A stretch of 64,000 nt of DNA, from the NCBI GenBank assembly GCA_010405405.1, contig MU004230.1, positions 158,627-222,626 on the forward strand, read 5' to 3'. The stretch comes from Microthyrium microscopicum (Eukaryota > Ascomycota > Dothideomycetes > Microthyriales > Microthyriaceae). How positions within the stretch are numbered: position 1 is the first letter of the stretch; each line of letters begins with the position of its first letter. Under the pieces are notes generated by a model. That model was not told the DNA's origin. It ran no database searches and saw only the letters and a list, made by a program, of their open reading frames with translations. Made by a program: the position numbers and the translations under genes. Shown here piece by piece: positions 24,501 through 36,371 of the stretch.

Positions 24501-24763
24501 GTCTAGCTTTTTTAAGCTTATTAAGGATTAGATAAACGTAAATAATATACTCCTCTTTAGTCTTACTCTAAATAAGGACGTTATTAAGATAAATTATAAT
24601 AAAGTTATTAAGGTATTTATATATAGCGCTATTAATATAGGATTAAAAGCTTCTTAGTAATTCTATTATACTAAATAGTATTACTAAGGTTTTAAAGAGT
24701 TTATATTACATTAAGAATATAGTCTTATATTTATCTTCTTTATAAATTTAAATATTATTAAAG

Positions 24764-24990
24764 TGTAATAATTCCTCTTTATAGGCTTTATAGCGGTGTT
24801 GTAAGAGAGATCTTATTGTAAGATTACGTACTAGACCTAGGGGGGTTAGTACGCCTAAGGATCTACTAAGTAGACTTACTTTCCTTATAGATCTATAGCT
24901 CTTTTAGATCTTCTTCTCTCTCTCTTCTATTTATAGATTCTAGAATATAATCTAATTATCTACTTGCTTTAAGTTCTATAGCTCGTTATA
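24764..24990 (+). repeat. 5' LTR of Gypsy-2 (227 bp)
   Basis: Begins TGTAATAATTCCTC and ends GCTCGTTATA; partner of 32192-32418. Contains the shared block CTAAGGATCTACTAAG. Confidence 0.93.
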
Positions 24991-27900
24991 TAATCTATAA
25001 ATTATTTAACTATCTATGTGCTTATACTACGCACTCTAGAATTTACTTCTAAAGAAGCGCCTATATAGATTAATATTCTATATACGTAGTCTTAGACTCT
25101 ATTAAAGATCCTTTATAGATTTACTAAATTTATTAGCCCTATTAACCTCTTATCTAATTAGAGTATTAGGATTCCTTAATACTCTTTAACCTATTAATAG
25201 TCTAAGTGTTAATTGCTTCTTATCCTTAGTTCTATAGAATACTAAAGTTTATCTTCTATACTACTACTAAATATTTATAATTATACTTAATATACTTACT
25301 ATTAAAACGTACTAAATAAATAAGTATTCTCTTCTAGTACCCTTCTTTATTATTTATAACTATAGCTAATAAGGCTCTTAACTAATAGACTTAAGTTAAT
25401 AGCTATATAGCCTACTTACTATCCTTAATTACTTATACTTAGCCTAATAATTAGCGCTTATCTCTATCTTTTATATACTTATATTACTTATCTTTATTAC
25501 GTTGCCCTTTTACTATATATGCTAAGTATTAAAGTAGACCTAATACTTAGGATATAGTATAACTAGATACTATTTAGAAAGTAGTAGATTTAGTAGAGAG
25601 TATCTTAAGACTATTAAAACTACTAGAACTAGACTTAAGAGTATTATTAGAAGATAAAGATAAGTTAGAAAATAATTGTCTATTAGAACGAGGCTATAAA
25701 GGCAAAAAGACTAAAGCGTTAGAAGACGCTTCTTAAAATACTAGTTAAATAACTTTACTAAACTAAATAAATATAGGAAATAACTAGCTACTAGCTCTTT
25801 TCTAATCTAATGATAATACTAGACTTTTTCTTAGAATATATAAATAGCTAATAGAACTATGCTAGTAAGCTAAAGGCTCTAGAGTACTATCTATATTAAT
25901 ATTTTACTATTCTATAGTAGTAGACCTTAATTAACTAGTTACTTTGATCGTTAATAAGAATTCTCTAATCTTCTAAGCTACTTAAGTATAAAAGATACTT
26001 AGTAAAGAAAGTAACGAGCTAAAAGACGTAGAAGTATACTTTTATTATAAAGAAAAGTAATTAGACTTTTGCTACTACTCTTACTACTTAATTAAATTAG
26101 GTATAAACTTAGAATGTTTATTAAAAGGAGAGATTATACTAGATAACTTAGTTATATAGCTCTACGCCTTATTATTAGCCTTTTAAACTATAGCCTACCT
26201 CTTTAAAATTAAGTAGAATATAAATGCTTATAATATAGACTTAATCTATACTCTCTAAGAAGAAGCTTTAGAAGCTTAGGGAGAGATATAGAACTTAACT
26301 AAAACTAATAATAAACGCGTAAAGTAGATTACTTATCTTAAAGTATAAATTTAAGATAATATTATTACTTTTAAGGAAGTAGTAACTACTTACTAAAAAG
26401 TATAAGAGTTATAATATAATAATAATTTACTTAAGGAAGTACTTATTATTTGTGTTAATAAGATTAATAAATACTATAAGGCTCTATAGAAGAAAGTAGA
26501 TAAAGTTACTATTCTTTAAGTTTAAGTTAACGCTCTCTAAAAGAAACCTTTAGCTACTAAGGCGACTAATCTCTATCTTAATTATAATAAGTTAGTAGAT
26601 AATAATCTATTTTGCTAGACCTCTCTAGCTTAAGATATAAACTAACCTAACTTAAATATACTTCTAAGGGTACTAAACTTATGTTAAACTATTCTCTTCT
26701 CTAACCTTAACTTAATTAGTAGCGCCTTTCTCCTTAAAGTATAAAGTAATAAGCCTTTACTCTTTTTAGGAAAGGATAAGTAGAAGTACTATGCTTAGAA
26801 AGGTAAAGTACTAGACTACCTTAATAATAATGTATAAGTCTATTTTATAAAAGCCTCTAAGATCTAAGTCGTCTAAGGAGTAATAAAGGATTAAGTGTTT
26901 AGCACTATTAATGAGTAAAGTAACTATGAGTTAACTAACCTATATTTATTTATAGTAGAGATATAGTCTAATCTAGATTATAAGTATAGTATTAAAGATA
27001 GCTATATTACTACTAAGACCTAGCTTAAAAGTTAAGAAGCTATAATAAAGCCTACTAAGAAGCTTAAATAATTCCTAGCTTACTTTTTAAAGAACTTATA
27101 AGAAGCTAAGCTTAATAATTAAGATAAGATTATTAAAATATATTTTCTTCTACTTTTAAAATTTATAAAGAGAGTACTTTTTATAGAATTAAAAATATTT
27201 ATGAATTTCCTTAAGAGTTTATATACTATTGCTTATTATATTAAATACGTTTCTTCTACTAATTTATAAAGCTATAATAATAATAATTATCTAGTAGCTA
27301 AGGGTAGTAAATAAAAACTTAAGTTTAACTACTCTTTAGATATCTATAATGCCTTAAAAGCTAATAACTATTATATAAAGTATAGAGAGAAAGGCTATAA
27401 CTATTAGTATAATTTAGTACTATATAAAGATAGAGATACCTTATTAGACGCTAAAATCTAACTAAAGGTTATAGCTATTATTATAGAGTTTGCTACTATT
27501 TATAATTAAATTGCTACTTAATCTCCTTAGTTCTTAACTATAAAGAATAATTATAATAAGTATAATTATAGTAATGATATAGAAAACTAAAAGCTTCTCT
27601 ATAGAAACGCGTAAAGGAGCTAAATAAGTAAGAAGCGCATAATTAGTAATAAAAGAAGAATAAACCTAACCCTAAGCTAGTTCTTATAGAAGAATAAATC
27701 TAATATAAGGTTAATAAGACTATCTAATGCCTAGAAGTTAACTTTTAATGAGTATTATCCTTAGAGCCTATTATATTTAATAATACTAAGTTAGTAGTTA
27801 TTAAGATATCTTTTGCCTTTATAGTATATAATTTCTACCCTTAAGAAGTAGCTACTATACTTATAGTAAGTAATTAGTAGACTACTTATAATACTATATT

Positions 27901-30900
27901 TTCTCTAAAGTAAGGCTACTACTTAAAAATTAATATCCTTATAGATATAGGGAGTAGAGTAATAAGAATTATTTACCTTAACTTTATTAAATAATATAGA
28001 ATCCTTACTATTAATCTCTCTACTTCCTAAATTATATAATTAGCTAATAGTAAAGCTATTATAAAGGTTAATAAAGTTATTATAGTTAATATCTATTTAG
28101 AAGGGTATATTAAATAAATTTACTACTTTGTTATAAATATAGCTAGCTATGATATTATTCTTAGTAACCTATAGATTAACCTCTATAAGGTTACTCTTAA
28201 AGAAGGAAAGAAGTAAATCCTCTTTAATTTAGACTACTACTTAGTATATTATCTACTAGCTAGTCGCCTAATCTTAGTAGATTATAAAGGCTATTTAGTT
28301 AACTTAACTAATTCTTACTTTAAGAACGTTACTATAGTTAGTACTACTACTTTTATTAAACTATTAGAATGAGGCTAGTAATTTAGTAAAATCTAGCCTA
28401 ATAATTTTAAAGATAAAAAAGATAAGAAACTTTTAGATCTAGATTTTATACTAAAAGAAGATATTACTATTAATTTAAGCAAGATCTTACCTAAAGACTT
28501 TAAAAAGTAGTAAGAGAAGTATAATAAACCTTCCTTTTTATAAGAAGAGATTCTTAAATGTTTACTAAAAGAATATTACTATTATATAGACGTCTTTAAC
28601 CTAAAATTAGGTAATAAACTTATACTACACTATAGCAAATAGAATTACTTTATTAATATTATCCTAGACGCTATAATCCTTAAACGCCGCTATAACAGCC
28701 TAGGTTACTAGGAATTGCTTATTATTAAACAATACATTAATTAGATGCTTAGTTAAGATTAGGTTTAGGCTAGTAAATTATATTACGTTACACTAATGCT
28801 ATATGCGTACAAACTAAAAGAAGGAATTTAAGTTTATATTAATTACTATAGACTTAATAAGATTACGTAAAAGAATTATAACGTTTCTTTGTAGCTACTA
28901 GAAACTTTAATCTATATTTATTATATAAAATACTTCTTTAAGTTTAATATTATTACTACCTTTATATATATTTATATTAAACCTAGTAATAAATATAAAA
29001 CTATATTCCTAACTCGCTATAGGTTATATAAATTTAAAGTTATACTCTTTAGCCTTACTAGAGCTCTAGGAACCTTCTAAGCTTATCTTAACTATATTCT
29101 AATTAATTATTTTAATAACTTTATTATAGGCTATATAAATAATCTATTAGTTTTTAGTAATACTAAAGCTAGCTATACTATTTATACTTACCTAGTCTTA
29201 AAAGTAATAAGTAAAGTAGAATTATACTTAGATATCTAGAAGTATAAATTTAATACCTAATAAATTAAATACCTTAGCTTAATTATTATTATTAAAGGCA
29301 TTAAGATAGACTTAGAGAAGGTTTAAAGCGTAGTTAATTAGTAATATCTCTCTTTAATTAAAGATATTTAAGCTTTTCTTAGCTTTACTAACTTTTATTA
29401 CTAATTTATTCTTAAATATTTAAAGACTATAGCACTACTAATAATACTTATAAAGAAGGACGCTATAGTAATCTTCCTTTAGGACCCTAATAGGCTAGAG
29501 GAACGTACATTTAAGAAGCTAAAGATAGACTTTACGTCTACTAAGATATTACGCTACTTTAACTATATTAAAGAAATATAGCTAGAAATAGATACCTTAG
29601 ATTAGGTTTATACTATAGTTCTCTCTTAAAAAGGTAATAATAGGAAGCTTTACCTAGTTATATACCTTTTAAAGAAGATAACTTTAGTAGAATATAATTA
29701 TAATATTTATAATAAAGAACTTCTAGCTATTATCTATGTATTTAAGAAATAAGAACTAGAGCTATTTAGCTCTATTAACCCTATTTAAGTATTCTCTAAT
29801 TACTATAACTTTTAGACATTTATAATAATAAAACGTCTCTCTTAATAATAAGCTAGATAGGCTAAGCTTCTTTCTTAGTTTTACTTTAAAATAAAGTACT
29901 AACTAGGTATAGTTAATAGAAAAGTAGATACTCTTACTTATTAGTTATAAGATATTTTATAAAGTAATAATAATCCTTATGTCTCTTAATAAGTCTAACC
30001 TTTACTATTCTTATACTAATTTAATATAAACTATATAGTAAAGCTAGCTATATTACTTATTAAACCTACTTACTTCTTAATACTATACCTAGTTACTATT
30101 ACTTAGAATAAGTTAGATATTTCTAATTCTATAGGTAAGCTACTTAATCCTATAGGAGAGTCTCTTAGTAATAACGAGACGCCTAAGAGTAAGCTACTTA
30201 ATTTCTTAAGAGATAACTTATTTCTAGATTTTAATAGTAACTAGTTTTTATAGGATATTATAAACATAATAAAGCATAATAAAATAATAATTACTATTTA
30301 TTATGCTAAAACTAACTACTAGCTCTTTTTATCCTTTAATACTTTAGAATAAGAGTAAATTAAGCTTAGAGACTACGTAGTAGCTACTAATAAAATAATT
30401 CTTTACTATAACTAAATCTTTATTCTTTAAGAAAAGCTTTAGCGCTACGTTATATAGAGTATATATAGCTATAAAGCTATAGGCTATAGTAAAGTAGTAA
30501 CAATTTATTACTATCTATAAGAGAATTACTAGTAGCCTAAGATATTATAGGACGTTAAGAGCTTTATTAAGGGCTATAAGTACGTATTTACTAAATTAGT
30601 TCACTAAAAGAAGTAAGGCTTCTTATAATAATTCTCTCTCTTTAAGCGCGCATAGTCTAATATCTCTATTAATTTTGCTATCTTATTATCTTATTATTTA
30701 TACTAAGGTATAATCTACTAGTACGTTATAATAGTTATTAACTAATATATATAGACCTAATACTTTATCTCGCTACTAAACCTTTTTATAGACTTAATAG
30801 TACTAGCCTTTATTAACTACATATAGAAGCTTATTAGCTAGCTATTAATAATTCTTTTAAATTATAGTAGCTAATTTACCTCTATATTTTAGAAGCGCTT

Positions 30901-32069
30901 ATATAAATATATAAGTATAATATTCTACCTTAGTATAGTATTTTACCCTAAAACTAATAGTATAACGAAAATCTTAGTCGCTATACTTAAGTAGTTCTTA
31001 TGCGCGTTCATTAACTAGGATTAAAATAACTAGGTAGCTCTTCTACCCTTTACTAAATTTGTAGTTAATTCCGCTATAAACGCTACTATAGGAGTTATAT
31101 CTTTTAAAGCTTAAAATAAATTTAACTCTTAATTAGGCCTTAAGTTCTTATATTACTTCCTAAAACCTATAAATGCCTCTATAGTAGCTAATAAGGAAGC
31201 TATTAATATAGACATAATATAGAAGGGTTACGCTAAGATATATAATTATCTAATAGAGCAATTAATTTAGGTATAAGCTTAGTAGGTAGAGTACGCTAAC
31301 TACTACTACTACGTAGCTTTAAACCTATTACTAGGCAACTAGGTTTGCTTAGATATATAGAACTACTCTATATTACGTTCTTTAAAAACTCTAGATAATA
31401 AGAATATAGGCCCCTTCTATATAATTAAAAAGATTAATGCTATTACTTATAAACTTAATCTTCTTACTTCTATAAAGATGCATAATATTTTTTACGCCTA
31501 GATTCTCTACTATATTATAAATAACGCTAAGCTGCTTAAGTACGCTAACCTACTACTAGTAGTCGTTAGAGAGACTATAAATAATAATAAATAGTCTATT
31601 AACGCTATTATTAATAGCTACTTTGCTAGTTAATATAAGAAACTATAATATAAGATTAAGTATACTAGTTATAATAAAGCTAAATAGTATAATTAGATAG
31701 CTACTAAGAATATGCTAAAGCTTATTACTAAGTTTTATACTTAGTACCCTAGTAAGCTAAGTCTATATCCTACTTAGATACTACTAATACTAGAGCCTAC
31801 TAGTAATAATATTAATTATAACTCTAATAGCGTTCTTACTAATTAGGAGGAGTAAAATAATTATACTACTAATTCCTTTATATTAATAGGATTACTAACT
31901 ACTAGACTACTAGGACTTAAGAACTAGAGTATTCTAAGGATATCTTAAGGTTTATTAATACTTCTTAATAGTTACCTTAGTAGGCTAGAAGTTAAGATAC
32001 TCTAAACGACTAGTAAGGTTAGTATTATACTATAAAAGGATCAAAATATTATTTATTACTAAAAGTTTA

Positions 32070-32136
32070 TTAGACTAGACTAGACTAGACTAGACTAGAC
32101 TAGACTAGACTAGATTAGAATAGAATAGATTAGGAA
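32070..32136 (+). repeat. Pentamer array (TAGAC)n in the 3' region of Gypsy-2
   Basis: About ten perfect TAGAC units followed by TAGAT/TAGAA variants, just upstream of the polypurine tract and 3' LTR. Confidence 0.92.
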
Positions 32137-32191
32137 AGTAGATATAATTAGTAGTTTATAGCCTAGAGAGCTATACTAAAGGAGAGGATTA

Positions 32192-32418
32192 TGTAATAAT
32201 TCCTTTTTATAGGCTTTATAGCAATATTATAAGAGAGATCTTGTTGTAAGATTACGCGCTAGACCTAGGGGGGTTAGCGCGCCTAAGGATCTACTAAGCG
32301 GACTTACTTTCCTTATAGATCTATAGCTCTTCTAGATCTTCTTCTCTCTCTCTCCTGTTTATAGATTCTAGAATACAATCTAATTATCTGCTTGCTCTGA
32401 GTTCCGTAGCTCGTTACA
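32192..32418 (+). repeat. 3' LTR of Gypsy-2 (227 bp)
   Basis: Begins TGTAATAATTCC and ends CTCGTTACA, keeping the TG..CA ends. It is less AT-rich than the 5' copy (for example GCGCGCTAGACC kept nearly whole). Followed by TAAAG. Confidence 0.93.
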
Positions 32419-33970
32419 TAAAGGTAGTAATAATATTAAATTATAAGAAGAATTTTGCTTTATAGATCTTTATTAAAGTCTCTATTAAAAGTAGTAGTAC
32501 GTTTTAGTTAGTTAGTATAATTTTATTAAGTCTATAGTAGTTAACATAGATATAGATACTATTACTTAGTTTACTAATATATAATATAGGTATAGCGTAG
32601 TAGAAAGTACTTAGGTAAATAAAGCCTTTTCTAAGTATATTCTTAATATATTTCTTAATAACTTATACTTATTAATAAGATATACTATAAGATTTACATA
32701 TAGGTACTTTTATATTTAGGTTAGTAGTAATAATATAGTTAAAACCTAGTTAATATAGTAGTAGCTTATTAGCTTAGTAAAAGTTAAATAAGAAGATATA
32801 GTAATAAAATTCTAGTAGTATTAATTTTAGTAACTCTTCTTATATTAGTAGGTTATAGTTAAGCTTTTTACGCTATTTAGTATAGTCTTCTATAGAAATT
32901 ATAGCAATACTAGTAACGTTCTACTAAGAGATAAGATTAGAGTCTTCTTCCTCTTCTAAAGCATTAAAGTCTTCTTAGTAAAGGGCTATAAAGTAGTAAT
33001 TTTTACGCTATATTATAGCTATAAAGACTTATAGTAATACTATATAGATATTAAGGATGTTTTTTTATTATTTATCTATAATTACTTAACCTTTATAGTT
33101 AATAATAATTAGGTAATAAGAAGCTATATAGTACTTTATATAATACTTAGAGTAGAAGCCTAATATATATTAGCCTTCCTAGAGCGTAACTTTATATTTA
33201 TTTATCTATAAGTTACTAAAGATTATATTATAGTTAGTAACTTTTATTATAAAGTAAAGAATCTACTTAAGGTAGATACTAATATATAATATAATAGCTA
33301 CTATATAGGTTATCTTTATAATAGCGTAGCTATTAGCTATTTTAGTATAGTAAGGTTTAGTTATTTCTACTAATAGAATATTATAGATTTTAAAGTAATA
33401 AAGATTAATAATACTAAAAGTACTACTACCTATATTAATTAGGACTTTTATTTTAGTATACGCGTTATTATTAATAAGGATATTACTAGTAGTACTCTAC
33501 TATTAGCTTATCTTTAGAATAGAATATTTTAGTAATTAGTTAATAAGGACGTAGGCTACTAATATATAGATAATAGCTATACTTATAGAGTTGCTTTTAG
33601 TCTTAGAGTTACTTAGGTAATTAATAATAGCCTCTATTTAACGTTTTTATTATTTATTATACGCTTCTATTTTATTTAGCTCTTTTATATAGCGTTATAA
33701 AGAAGCATCTAGTTTCTCTAGTTCTAGTAGTAATAATTATTATATATTAATAAGTAATTATGCTATAGGGTTAGGTTTTGTAGTTAAGTATTATTTTACT
33801 ATAGATAAATACTAGTAAGCTTAGTAGAGATATTAGAATTAGAGAAGGCTAGCTTACTCTTATACTTTAAGTTCTTATCTTTATAGTTATAACCTTATTT
33901 ATTATATTAAGTATAGTAATAGTCTTATATTAAATATTAGTATAGAGTAACTTTATAGCGTAACGTCGTA

Positions 33971-34004
33971 GGCATAGTAAAGAGTAGGCATAGTAAAGAG
34001 TAGC
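33971..34004 (+). repeat. Left terminal inverted repeat of the pogo element
   Basis: GGCATAGTAAAGAGTA is repeated twice in tandem; pairs with 35724-35757. Confidence 0.9.
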
Positions 34005-34111
34005 TTTAACAAAATAATTTACAATACTTTACTACAAGTTATCTTAGCTAAAACATAAGATATAATTATAAAATTAAATGCATTATATAGCTTAAATTAA
34101 GAGCTTTGTGC

Positions 34112-35638
34112 TCATGTTCTTTTTGCCCTTCTTTTAGCCCATTTTGCTTCTTTAGCTTCCTCGAGATTAACTAACTCCTATTTGCCTAAAAATTCCTTTA
34201 CAGTAAGTAGTTTTACATTGGAATCAATTCTGTTAACTCTTTTACGCTTCTTCTTGTTCTTATATCTATTAATCTTAGTATTTATAATAGTAAGAAGTAA
34301 TTTATAGTAAGCTAGATTAGCTTCTAGTGCTGCATTTTTAGTACAAAGATCTTACAGATTAGAACGACGATCATAATTGCTTATAACTTACTAAATTAGC
34401 CTTAGAAACTAGCTTTCAAAAGACTGTTTAGGCCTATTTTGTATAGAGATTTCCTCTATTAGTCTAGAATTGAAAACAAAGTAAGAAGAAAGAGGAATTT
34501 TGTAATCTAGAGGCTAAATTCTAGTCTTTTTAAAGCTAGCTTTAACGTTCTTCTTTGTAATAGATATTAGCCTAATTTTGTAATATATTTCAATGAATCT
34601 AGCTTTAGGAATGCTTGCTTCATTAAAGATACTATTAAATTTGCTAAGTTCGTTCCTATATACTAATTTAATGGATAAAAAGACTCTAACGTCTAATAGT
34701 TGTAAAAGATATAATATATATAGCGAAAGATATAATATAATGATTTAATTCTTAAAGTAAATGCGTATAAACTTATAGGAAGTATATAATCTATAGTTAT
34801 TAAGTAAAAGAAGACGCTAAGTTTAACGATAAGAGGGTTTTGTTTAAGGTATAAAAACCTCTTTAAGCTAGTAGCATCCAATATTATTAGAAGTCTATTC
34901 GTTCTAAGAATTAGTAAATTACTAATCCTTATAATCCTTAGGCTTAAACTAATAAGGAAGCTAAGTAGACTAGTAATTTTTGCCTATAAAGATAACTAGT
35001 AGATTAATAACTTCCCTAGCTACTGAAATTGCTTCCAGAGAGGTGTTCTACTTCGCTCTAGAAGGCTATTTAATAATAGCTCGTTTAGAGGTGTTCTTTA
35101 TAGTCGTAACTACTTTCTAATTATTTACTTCGCTAGTTTAAAGACCTAATTCGTCCATATTATATTTGTTTAATAGTATAATATAATATTCGCTCTAGAT
35201 CTTCTCTAGACGATTAAAAAACTCGTTAATTGCTTTGGAATTATATCTAGTAACTCTTTCTAATTTAATTTTACGAGATAGGATTGCTTTAATAGCTTTA
35301 TTCTAATTAACAAAGTAGGTATGCTATTTTTAACTAAGATTAAACGACAGGCTAGTAGATTCCAGTATATCTACGGCCATTTTATAAATACGTACGTATG
35401 TAGGGGCATATCTAGCTCGATCTTCTGCTAGTATCTAGTCTACAAGATGCTTTTCTATATCTAGAAGCATTTTCTGTTACAATCTATAGGCTTGTTTTGC
35501 TAGCAAAGCTTTAGCTAGTCTTTTCTATAAAGTTGTTCGTAGGATACTAGTTATCTTCGAACAAGCAGCCAAAGAAACGAAATCTCTAGCCAAAAATTGT
35601 TTAACTACATTCTCTATGTCTTAAGGATTTGATTTCAT
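34112..35638 (-). pseudogene. Decayed Fot1/pogo transposase
   Basis: The frame starts at ATG 35636-35638 (MKSNP) and ends near TGA at 34112-34114, about 508 codons, normal for the family. From the N-terminus it shows a psq/CENP-B-like helix-turn-helix region (FLARDFVSLAACSKITSILRTTL), then RIYKMAVDILES, RKIKLERVTRYNSKAINEFF, and KYNMDELGL, the NMDE motif that opens the DDE domain; later VIFIGKN, and near the end KNVKASFKKTRI and a basic tail (KNKKKRKRVNR). Several stop codons interrupt it, most of the form expected from C-to-T or G-to-A change (for example TAG where Trp or Gln is expected). It is inactive. The C-terminal third of the DDE domain is the most altered. Confidence 0.85.
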
Positions 35639-35723
35639 TTTAAAACAATAAATTTAAGTATTATTTAATTATTTTATTATAGTTTATAATTATCTAGATC
35701 TATTCTATTAGGGTGTAGATAGG

Positions 35724-35757
35724 GCTGCCCTTTACTATGCCTGCTCTTTACTATACC
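35724..35757 (-). repeat. Right terminal inverted repeat of the pogo element
   Basis: Reverse complement begins GGTATAGTAAAGAGCAGGC, partner of 33971-34004. Confidence 0.9.
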
Positions 35758-36035
35758 TATAACGTTAGTATATAGTTAATTTAGTTATTAGTTTAGTTGC
35801 TATTATTATTATTCTAATTGCTAGATAGCTTATTTCTATTATTAGTTTTATATTTAAGGTTTTAGTTAATAACTTATAACTTATTAATATATTTAGTAAT
35901 AGTAGTAGCCTTAGAAAGGAATAGGTACTATATAATTTCTTTAATAATTATATATTTAAAATAAGTAACCTTATTTACTTTTATAAGGCTAGTATTAGCA
36001 ATTTTGCTATTAAACTTAGTAATATATAGAGTAAG

Positions 36036-36253
36036 TATAACGAGTAGTAGGACTTAGAGTAAGTAGATAATTAGCTAGTATTTAAGAATCTACGTACGAG
36101 AGAGAGAGAAAAAAGATCTAGAACTACTATAAATCTATAAGGAAAGTAAGTCTACTTAGTAGAACTTTAGATACGCTAATACTCTCTAGGTCTAGCGCGT
36201 AATCTTATAATACTAAGATCTCTCTTAATATAGTACTATAAGGAATTATTACA
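36036..36253 (-). repeat. 3' LTR of Gypsy-3 (218 bp)
   Basis: On the plus strand runs from TATAACGAGTAGTAGG to GGAATTATTACA; partner of 43701-43918. Confidence 0.92.
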
Positions 36254-36306
36254 TAATCCCCCTCTTTAGAATAGCTCTCTAAGCTATCTTAGCTTATTAT
36301 TACTCT

Positions 36307-36371
36307 TCTAGTCTATTCTAGTCCATTCTAGTCTAGTCTAATCTAGTCTAGTCTAATTTAGTCTAGTCTAA
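36307..36371 (-). repeat. Pentamer array (TAGTC/TAGAC)n in the 3' region of Gypsy-3
   Basis: About twelve units reading CTAGT on the plus strand (TAGAC-type on the element's own strand), next to the purine tract as in Gypsy-1 and Gypsy-2. Confidence 0.85.

Larger units (their letters stand above)
24764..32418 (+). mobile_element. Gypsy-2: broken Ty3/Gypsy element, whole in outline, inserted in Gypsy-4
   Basis: A 7655-bp fossil with 227-bp LTRs, a 5-bp target duplication TAAAG (24759-24763 and 32419-32423), and a purine tract (AAAGGAGAGGATT) before the 3' LTR. Decayed gag lies about 26-27.7 kb, reverse transcriptase about 28.6-29.4 kb, RNase H about 29.5-29.9 kb, integrase about 30.4-31.2 kb, and a possible chromodomain near 31.6-31.75 kb. 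Many breaks, RIP-type. Its LTR is clearly related to that of Gypsy-3. Confidence 0.92.
33971..35757 (-). mobile_element. Pogo/Fot1-type DNA transposon (1787 bp), inserted in Gypsy-4
   Basis: Ends are 34-bp inverted repeats (33971-34004 and 35724-35757, 30 of 34 matching, all four differences transitions) flanked by the TA dinucleotide (33969-33970 and 35758-35759), the target duplication of the Tc1-mariner-pogo superfamily. Size matches Fot1-like elements (about 1.8-1.9 kb). Each terminal repeat contains a direct repeat of the word GGCATAGTAAAGAGTA or near variants. The inner sequence keeps far more CpA/TpG than the surrounding Gypsy copies. Minus-strand transposase remains fill most of the element. 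Confidence 0.9.

Noticed and set aside
32070-32136. TAGAC array as a telomere-like or CRISPR-like repeat
   Set aside because: Unit is 5 bp with no spacers, and it recurs at the same place in sister Gypsy elements; it is part of those elements.
34693-34881. 62-codon open frame on the minus strand
   Set aside because: It is a stop-free piece of the decayed pogo transposase, not a separate gene.
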